The translations under genes and the position numbers were made by a program. A stretch of 64,000 nucleotides of DNA. It comes from Timema cristinae. Taxonomy: Eukaryota > Arthropoda > Insecta > Phasmatodea > Timematidae. Below the pieces are notes generated by a model. It ran no database searches and was not told the DNA's origin. It saw nothing but the letters and a program-made list of their open reading frames with translations. Numbering within the stretch: position 1 is the first letter of the stretch; each line of letters opens with the position of its first letter. The DNA lies in NCBI GenBank assembly GCA_039000515.1, contig JBCFYV010011135.1, positions 12,818,468 to 12,882,467 on the forward strand, written 5' to 3'. This document shows positions 56,389-64,000 of the stretch, piece after piece.

Positions 56389-57720
56389 CTAGATATTAAA
56401 ATCCTTTAGAAAGTATGTATAATATATATTACAATATATTCATCCTTTAATACATTCTAGCGCAATGGCTGCAAATCATTGCCCTAAAATATATTCAAAT
56501 CTTTTTATCAAAAATATTAAGTATAGTAAGGCCTCGCTATTCTTTCTAGTTAATGGTATAATTGTCAAAAGCTATTGAATTCCTTTGGATATATATATAT
56601 ATTTTTTGTTGCCCCATACAACTTATGTAATAATTGAGCTGTTATTTTGTTTAACCAAATTATAGTATTTTATTTGCTGTTACATATTAATACACAAATC
56701 GTAATATAATATTGATTATTTTAAAATGTTTGAAGAAATTTTTATTTATTTATTTTAAAAGTTAAATAACTCATTTAAAATGTCACCAGTCAAAATAAAC
56801 AATAAATTTAAACATCACATTTAATATGTGGTAATTTAAAAATATATTAAAACCACACATGTATGCTTTTAAAATAAAAATGAAACCCATTTTTTATATA
56901 TAATTTACTAAACACTTTTGAATAAAAAAGTTTAAGAAATGGAAATATATGTTTTAAAATTAGAAATAAATAAATATGATTTTAAAATAAGAACAACTCA
57001 AATAAAAATAAAATATAACAAAAATAATGTAAATTGTTTCAACACTCATATCTTCGAGAAAATAAAATTACTCTGATATTTACAAATAAAAAAAATCATA
57101 ATATTGAAGTGTTAAAGTGCTAACATTTTCCCAAAAATAATCTTACGAGACATTATTTTATGACTCTATGATAAAACAAAAGATTTACAAGCAGTTAGCA
57201 AAGTAGGTCTCCATTGTTGGAGGATTTCAAATAAGACGAGATTAGCTACACAATTAATCTTGTAAGCAATTCACTACCCTTTTTCTCTTCCACTTGCCGC
57301 ATCATTTCGAAAATGAAACGACACTATTGTTTATTTATTATATATTTGTTGTATTTAACGTGCACTTTCTTAACCGACTGATTATATCAGCGCACGAGAA
57401 TTTTTATGAGCGAGAGGGGAAGGGCCTACCAATTTTTCCGATAAAAGTATTTTCACATTCTTCACAGGGTTATTTTACACGCCACAATCCACATAGGACT
57501 GACAATCTCACTTCTACTCTGAAGGGAGTTGTGCTACGGATTTTTATCGCTAAAGATAAAGCCGTCAACCCCGGTTGGGTTTGAACCCATAAACATCAAG
57601 TCCGGAGGCGCGCACAGTTCCAAGGACAACCACAGAGGTCGAAAAAGAACACTATTCCCTTTCAATGCTTTTAACATACATTTCCCCCTTAAAATGTATC
57701 CTTCTTATGTCTACATTCAA
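56389..57720. other. AT-rich DNA with an unassigned CpG-richer part
   Basis: 56389-57280 is AT-rich. 57290-57640 is richer in CpG, open for 96 codons on the plus strand, and holds a minus-strand tRNA-like phrase near 57575-57610 (GGGTTTGAACCC). I suspect another repeat but cannot name it. Confidence 0.35.
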
Positions 57721-58060
57721 CCGGACCGTGGTGTAGTTGCCATTGGCCTAGGAGGTCCCGGGTTCAATTCCCGGCTGGCATCTTGAGTATTTTCCCTAAA
57801 AGAGAATCACTCCATTGGTCAACAGAGTTTGGTTAGTTAGGCTTAAGTTGGTTAGTGTTTCTACCGGTTCCCACCCTCATACTCACTATCACCCATCACC
57901 TCGTCTCATCAGGACATGAAAGAGCCTCCACGGAAAGGATGTACTATTAGTACATTCGGGCGTCCCCTGGGCAACGGTACATTAGTACTGGCTAATATTT
58001 CCATAAATTGAGCTACGAACGACGTAGCTCAGACGCGCAATATTATTATCTCTACGGCTA
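57721..58060 (+). mobile_element. SINE-D, full length
   Basis: tRNA-derived head with A box (TGGTGTAGTTGCC) and B box (GGGTTCAATTCCC). The body ends in a hairpin GAGCTACGAACGACGTAGCTC, then AGACGCGC and an ATT-rich tail. The CGAACG loop and AGACGCG spacing resemble the SINE-A/B tail. Confidence 0.75.
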
Positions 58061-58089
58061 AAAGCAAATCTCTAATCTATGGTGTTTTA

Positions 58090-61000
58090 TAGGGATGTGA
58101 GGGATTCCTGAATTTCAGGATTTCCACGGGAATAAATGTTTCCCGTTCCTGACCCGATTGTCGGGAAATATACTCTGTAATCCCTAACATTTCGGGAAAA
58201 GTTTGGGAGTTGCTTTTTATCCATATTTAATCTACTTTTAAACTTGCTTCTCATATTTTCTTGATTATTTAAATATAAATATGTATGTCAACTTATTCTA
58301 GATGTAAATTTAGATTTAATTTGTGTTTCATAAATGTTTATAATTTAAGTGGCCTAAGTTATATCAAAAGTATTAAAAATTGCTTACATTTTCAACTTTA
58401 CATATATTGAACTAAAATTCCTCTATTAGGGTATATGTATTCATTTAACAAATTAAATATTGTCAGTGACTTAAAGAACACAATATTAGCAAATTTAAAA
58501 TAATCAGATTTAAATTTTAAATTCCCGTTCTCGTCTCGAAGTAAAGAATTCTAAAATTTCCGTTCCCGATCTCGTCTCAATGGCTGACTCTCGTTCCCGA
58601 TATCATCTCGATGGCTGAGTCTAGTTACCGATCACGTCTCGATGGCTGAGTCTAGTTCCCGATCTCATCTCTATGGCTGAGTCTAGTTCCCGATCTCGTC
58701 TCAATGGCTGAGTCTCGTTCCGATATTATCTCAATGGCTGACTCTTCCCGATATCATCTCAATGGCTGACTCTCGTTCTCGATATCATCTCGATGGCTGA
58801 GTCTCGTTCCCGATATCATCTCGATGGCTGAGTCTCATTCCCGATATCATCTCGATGGCTGAGTCTCGTTCTCGATATCATCTCGATGGCTGAGACTCGT
58901 TCCCGATATCATCTCGATGGATGAGTCTCGTTCTCGATATCATCTCGATGGCTGACTCTCGTTCCCGATCTCGTCTCGATGGCTGACTCTCGTTTCCGAT
59001 ATCATCTCGATGACTGACTCTCGTTCTCGATATAATCTCGATGGCTGAGTCTCGTTCCCGATATCATCTCGATGGCTGAGTCTCGTTCCCGATTCAGTCT
59101 CGATGGCTGAGTTTCATTCCTGATATCGTCTCAATGGCTGACTCTCGTTCCCGATATCATCTCGATGGCTGAGTCTAGTTACCGATCACTCTCGATGGCT
59201 GAGTCTAGTTCCCGATCTCATCTCTATGGCTGAGTCTAGTTCCGATCTCAGTCTCAATGGCTGAGTCTCGTTCCCGATATTATCTCAATGGCTGACTCTC
59301 GTTCCCGATATCATCTCAATGGCTGATCTCGTTCCGATATCATCTCGATGGCTGAGTCTCGTTCCCGATATCATCTCGATGGCTGAGTCTCATTCCGATA
59401 TCATCTCGATGGCTGAGTCTCGTTCTCGATATCATCTCGATGGCTGAGACTCGTTCCCGATATCATCTCGATGGATGAGTCTCGTTCTCGATATCATCTC
59501 GATGGCTGACTCTCATTCCCGATCTCGTCTCGATGGCTGACTCTCGTTTCCGATATCATCTCGATGACTGACTCTCGTTCTCGATATAATCTCGATGGCT
59601 GAGTCTCGTTCCCGATATCATCTCGATGGCTGAGTCTCGTTCCCGATCTCGTCTCGATGGCTGAGTTTCATTCCTGATATCATCTCAATGGCTGAGACTC
59701 GTTCCCGATATCATCTCGATGGCTGAGTCTCGTTCCCGATATCATCTCAATGGCTGAGTCTCGTTCCCGATATCATCTCGATGGCTGAGTCTCGTTCCCG
59801 ATATTATCTCGATGGCTGAGTCTCGTTCCCGATATCATCTCGATGGCTGAGACTCGTTCCCGATATCATCTAGATGGCTGAGACTCGTTCTCGATATCAT
59901 CTCGATGGCTGAGTCTTGTTCTCGATATCATCTCGATGGCTGAGTATCGTTCCCGATATCATCTCGATGGCTGAGACTCGTTCCCGATATCATCTCGATG
60001 GCTGAGTCTAGTCTTCGATATCATCTAGATGGCTGAGTCTCGTTCTCGATATCATCTCGATGGCTGAGACTCGTTCTCGATATCATCTAGATGGCTGAGT
60101 CTCGTTCTCGATATCATCTCGATGGCTGAGACTCGTTCCCGATATCATCTCGATGGCTGAGTCTCGTTCCCGATATCATCTCGATGGCTGAGTTTCGTTC
60201 CCGATATCATCTCGATGGCTGAGTCTCGTTCCCGATATCATCTCGATGGCTGAGTCTCGTTCTTGATATCATCTCGATGGCTGAGACTCGTTCCCGATAT
60301 CATCTCGATGGCTGAGTCTCGTTCTTGATATCATCTCGATGGCTGAGACTCGTTCCTGATATCATCTCGATGGCTGACTCTCGTTCCCGATATCATATCG
60401 ATGGCTGAAACTCGTTCCCGATATCATCTCGATGGCTGAGTCTCGTTCTTGATATCATCTCGATGGCTGAGACTCGTTCCTGATATCATCTCGATGGCTG
60501 AGACTCGTTCCCGATTCATATCGATGGCTGAGACTCGTTCTCGATATCATCTAGATGGCTGAGTCTCGTTCTAGATATCATCTCGATGGCTGAGACTCGT
60601 TCCCGATATCATCTCGATGGCTGAGTCTCGTTCCCGATATCATCTCGATGGCTGAGTCTCGTTCTTGATATCATCTCGATGGCTGAGACTCGTTCCCGAT
60701 ATCATCTCGATGGCTGAGTCTCGTTCTTGATATCATCTCGATGGCTGAGACTCGTTCCTGATATCATCTCGATGGCTGAGTCTCGTTCCCGATATTATCT
60801 CGATGGCTGAGTCTCGTTCTCGATATCATCTCGATGGCTGAGACTCGTTCCTGATATCATCTCGATGGCTGAGACTCATTCCCGATATCATATCGATGGC
60901 TGAGACTCGTTCTCGATATCATCTCGATGGCTGAGTCTCGTTCTCGATATCATCTCGATGGCTGAGACTCGTTCCTGATATCATCTCGATGGCTGAGTCT

Positions 61001-61519
61001 CGTTCCCGATATCATCTCGATGGCTGAGTCTCGTTCCCGATATCATCTCGATGGCTGAGTCTCGTTCTCGATATCATCTCGATGGCTGATACTCGTTCCC
61101 GATATCATCTCGATGGCTGAGTCTCGTTCTCTATATCATCTCGATGGCTGAGTCTCGTTCCCGATATCATCTCAATGGCTGACTCTCGTTCTCGATATCA
61201 TCTCGATGGCTGAGTCTCGTTCCCGATATCATCTCGATGGCTGACTCCGTTCCCGATATCATCTTGATGGCTGAGTCTCGTTCTCGATATCATCTCGATG
61301 GCTGACTCTCGTTCCCGATATCATCTCGATGGCTGAGTCTCGTTCCTGATATCATCTTGATGGCTGAGTCTCGTTCTCGATATCATCTCGATGGCTGACT
61401 CTCGTTCCCGATATCATCTCGATGGCTGAGTCTCGTTCCTGATATCATCTCGAAGGCTGACTCTCGTTTCCGATCTCATCTCGATGGTTAAGTCTCGTTC
61501 TCGATCTCGCACACTCCTA
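58090..61519. mobile_element. hAT-like element whose interior is a 31-bp minisatellite
   Basis: 3430 bp. Starts TAGGGATGTGAGGGAT and ends in the complement of TAGGAGTGTGCGAGAT (12 of 16 match). Flanked by GTGTTTTA (58082-58089) and GTGTCTTA (61520-61527), an 8-bp duplication with one mismatch, as hAT elements make. The left 450 bp are unique and rich in CCCG/CGGG. The remainder is the tandem array. No transposase. Confidence 0.75.
58555..61508. repeat. 31-bp minisatellite, about 95 units
   Basis: Unit GTCTCGTTCCCGATATCATC then TCGATGGCTGA. Most units contain GATATC. Variants: GACTC or GAGACTC, TTCTCGAT, TTCTTGAT, GATCTCGTC. The first 550 bp are duplicated with an offset of 554 bp (58621 and 59175), with small indels. 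The unit is not a multiple of three and carries TGA, so no long frame exists. Confidence 0.97.
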
Positions 61520-61784
61520 GTGTCTTATGTTTCTGTTTACAGCGTCTCACAATCCATCGTTACTGTCCATATTTTGTCACTAATCAAGTTGGGATAGGGG
61601 AAGTAGCGTTTAAAGAAAATGTTCTCTCATTTGCTTGGTTGGGGAAATAAATCCTTGGTACACTTAGCTGGTATTTAAGCCCCTCCTCCCTTATCACTGA
61701 TAAACCAAACTTTATGAAATTGACGTTTACTCCACATCAGCCAGTTAAATAAATAATTAATGACCCATTTCAGGAGTCAAATGT

Positions 61785-61945
61785 TTTGAGGCGTCACTCT
61801 CATATTAGAATAGACTACCAAAAACGAGGAGATATGGGTTTGAATCCTGGGTGAGCATATTAAGGGTAATTTTTACTAAATTGTTTTTCATTCTCTCTCC
61901 TTGCAAATGTAGGTACATCTTTTATTGATTCAACTTTATACCCAC
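61785..61945 (+). mobile_element. SINE-B fragment
   Basis: Head trace GAGGCGTCACTCTCATATTA, B box GGGTTTGAATCCTGGGTGA and body TTTTTCATTCTCTCTCC with GGTACATCTTTTATTGATTC. Tail missing. Confidence 0.6.
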
Positions 61946-61959
61946 TTTGGTGGATGAAT

Positions 61960-62945
61960 AGACTATGGCGTCACTATCCTGCTAGACTAGGCTGCTGATG
62001 ACAGGGAGATCGTGGCTAGAATTCTGGTTGGTTCTACTGAGGGTGTTTTTTTTCTAAAGATGGGACGATATCAGTTTTTTCGATTCTGTTTCTTGATTTC
62101 GATCCTTAAATTGCCACCTCGATTCTTCGATACTCGATTCTTATTGGGACAGGCCTGGATTGAAGTGGGAACGACCATATTGGTTTATGTTTGTAGAAAT
62201 TAATATTGTTGCCCTGATAAGTAAACCTTTTTTACCAATTTTATTTCACTCTGTAAATTTCAGTAAAAGTCTATTAAATGTTAATTAGACTTTTAAAACA
62301 TTTTTGTCTTTACAAATTACAGTCATGATTTTAATTTTGGCTTTAAAATTTTGAAATAAGTCTTACCTATAATATTATTATTATTATTTAATTTGTGACA
62401 TTAAATTTTCACAGCAATCGTAATATATTTCTTAACACACGGTTGGTATCTGTTAATATGGAGGTTTATTGTGTTTTTTTCTTGAATACATTATGTTACC
62501 ACGGTAAATATGTTTAAATATTGAAGTAAAACATAAATTTCTAGGTTTTCAAATCTAATAAATGCTTTTATATGTTTTTACTATAAAAATATATGGAATA
62601 ATTAACGAAAAAAATTAGTTATAACGGTTTTTAATATTTGATATTAATTAATCTCTTAATAAAGCTGTCACGATCACTTGTACGTATCTTTAGGTATCAA
62701 GGCACCAAGAATCGAGATATTTTCTCTAGTCTCGATCATATCGATACCATTTAGAATCGATATGTATCGAGGAATCGAGGGATCGATTTTCCCCTCTCTA
62801 GTTTTTTCTAAATAGGTTCCCTTTATAATTACACGCAAATGCGGATACACTACCTCTAATATGCTTCTTTGCTCATCCCTACCTTATTAGATAGAGTATC
62901 TATCAATTATTCATATAACCTGAACAGATAGACGCAGTGATAAAA
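61960..62945 (+). mobile_element. SINE-B copy split by a hAT-like insertion
   Basis: The left part (61960-62054) ends in the GGGTGTTTTTTTTC body phrase. The right part resumes at 62801 with GTTTTTTCTAAATAGGTTCC and runs through CGCAAATGCGGATACACTAC to the tail ATAACCTGAACAGATA and GACGCAGTGATAA. The interruption is 62055-62800. Confidence 0.8.
62055..62800. mobile_element. hAT-like non-autonomous element with CGATTC-rich ends
   Basis: 746 bp inside SINE-B. Starts TAAAGATGGG and ends in the complement of TAGAGAGGGG (8 of 10). The 8-bp GTTTTTTC on the right (62801-62808) matches the T-run plus C on the left apart from T-run length. Both ends carry repeated CGATTCTCGATT-type motifs. No transposase. 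Confidence 0.72.
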
Positions 62946-63631
62946 AAAAAAGTCTTCTTTATTCTTTGATCATTAACGTAATTATTACATATGCATACAA
63001 CTCGATGCGGTACTAAGAAAACTATCAATTAGTGAATCTTTTTCACGGAAGTCTTCCAACATGGCCATCAACAATCTCTTAGGTTGTTAGTGTTGTTGTT
63101 TAGTATTACGTGGGTATTGTTCTGCGTCTCCTCATCAACAGCCACGCTAAATAAAGAACACCTTGGCACGATAAAAACCTGTTTTGGAAGATAAAAGATT
63201 TCGGTGGGTTGGACAATTTGTCTGGGATTTCCCGGAGCAAGGTCAAAAAAAAAAATTGGACAGCTGATCGTGATATTCAACCTCTTCAAATAAAGTGATG
63301 CTATTCTGATTTAAACTAGTAGACCATATACAGGATGTCCTCCAACTTAAGTTTTCAAACATCACTAACGTGTTTTTTTCAGTATAGAATAGATTAAATT
63401 AAGAATATGTTTATCAACCTATCGCATAGCCTTTAATCGTTCCACATTAGACATTACAAACATTAAAATAATTTTATGTTTCTAGTGGAGTGATATTTGA
63501 CCTAAAAAATATTTTGCTATAAAAACTGCAAAAACACAGGCCTTTTCTTGCGTACCCTTCTATCTCACATTAAATATACCCATAGAAAATAAATTGAACA
63601 ATCCAGCTCAGCAATTGGAGACTTTTCCTTT
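62946..63631. other. Intergenic DNA with an M1 MITE end
   Basis: 63480-63575 matches the right arm of the M1 foldback family (TTTTGCTATAAAAACTGCAA, CCCTTCTATCTCACATTAAA). The remainder is unassigned. Confidence 0.45.
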
Positions 63632-63867
63632 ACTACAGTAGCCCCATAACTTCTTTGGTGCTGACTGACAGCTCACAGCTGACTTCTGACAGTCAACATT
63701 TAGGTATATACCTAGGTTTTGACCATCAGAAGTGACAGCTGCTAGACACATATTTTTGCAGATCATATGGTTCGACGTTGTGATGCATAATTTGGTCTGG
63801 TAATTTTTGAAAGCTTTTAACTGTCAGCTGTTAGTCAGCACCAAAGAAGACATGGGGTTACTGTAGT
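63632..63867. mobile_element. Foldback MITE with 45-bp inverted ends
   Basis: 236 bp. Left ACTACAGTAGCCCCAT, CTTCTTTGGTGCTGACT, ACAGCT; right is the complement of ACTACAGTAACCCCAT, CTTCTTTGGTGCTGACT, ACAGCT. High arm identity indicates a young copy. Target duplication not clear (TA near both edges). Confidence 0.85.
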
Positions 63868-64000
63868 CTATTAATATGTACACTCCGTTTTCTTTGAATA
63901 ATAACAGTCAAACCTTCCCGTATTACATTATTGCCCTATTTTATAAACCACACCATAGTAGAACCATGAAAGGTAAGCTTGCAACCATATATATATTGGC

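Noticed and set aside
58555..61508. CRISPR-like array
   Set aside because: Units abut with no unique spacers, and the setting is an insect genome; it is a minisatellite.

Overview
This is a eukaryotic, AT-rich, repeat-dominated window whose only convincing host genes are three members of the insect chemosensory protein (CSP / OS-D) family. CSPs are small secreted carriers with four cysteines and, in most insects, one phase-1 intron just after a conserved lysine codon; all three loci fit. SINE-B and the relics of R1/jockey-like, pogo and hAT elements point to an arthropod. Conceptual translations of SINE-B resemble fragments I recall from predicted proteins of Timema stick insects, so a phasmid (Timema-like) genome is my best guess. 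That is recollection, not a search.

Layout. 1-4.8 kb: SINE and LINE debris, then the last exon of CSP-1 (+, 4220-4404), whose first exon must lie upstream of the window. 4.8-32.4 kb: about 28 kb with no gene I can support. It holds a nested LINE (6.7-11.4 kb) broken by a SINE and a solo-LTR-like insertion, a pogo/Tigger-like transposon with a decayed transposase (17.3-20.2 kb), foldback MITEs, hAT relics, a tandem-repeat-filled hAT-like element (26.5-28.0 kb) and a satellite (30.4-31.0 kb). 32.4-37.6 kb: CSP-2 (+), two exons around a 4.4-kb intron holding a hAT transposase relic. 37.6-44.0 kb: debris. 44.0-48.8 kb: CSP-3 (-), two exons around a 4.3-kb intron full of mobile DNA. CSP-2 and CSP-3 are convergent. 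48.8-64 kb: no gene; SINEs, simple repeats, a 3.4-kb hAT-like element almost filled by a 31-bp minisatellite (58.1-61.5 kb), a second hAT-like element inside a SINE, and a foldback MITE.

Main observations. (1) In both complete CSP genes the 5' splice site of exon 1 is the founder of a tandem array: about 14 units in CSP-3 and 4-5 in CSP-2 each carry a copy of the exon-intron junction, giving a ladder of decoy donors. (2) The 58-61 kb minisatellite sits between inverted termini and 8-bp target duplications, so it is the expanded interior of a hAT-like transposon. (3) Several tRNA-derived SINE families with different heads share one hairpin-containing 3' tail. (4) The same 46-bp segment of a LINE 3' end has become tandem in two separate copies. 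(5) CSP-2 appears to carry a C-terminal frameshift, and a SINE lies about 40 bp upstream of its TATA box.

Coordinates of exons, TSD-flanked elements and boxes were counted base by base. Ends of decayed repeats are approximate. Family names for repeats rest on motif recognition without database support.
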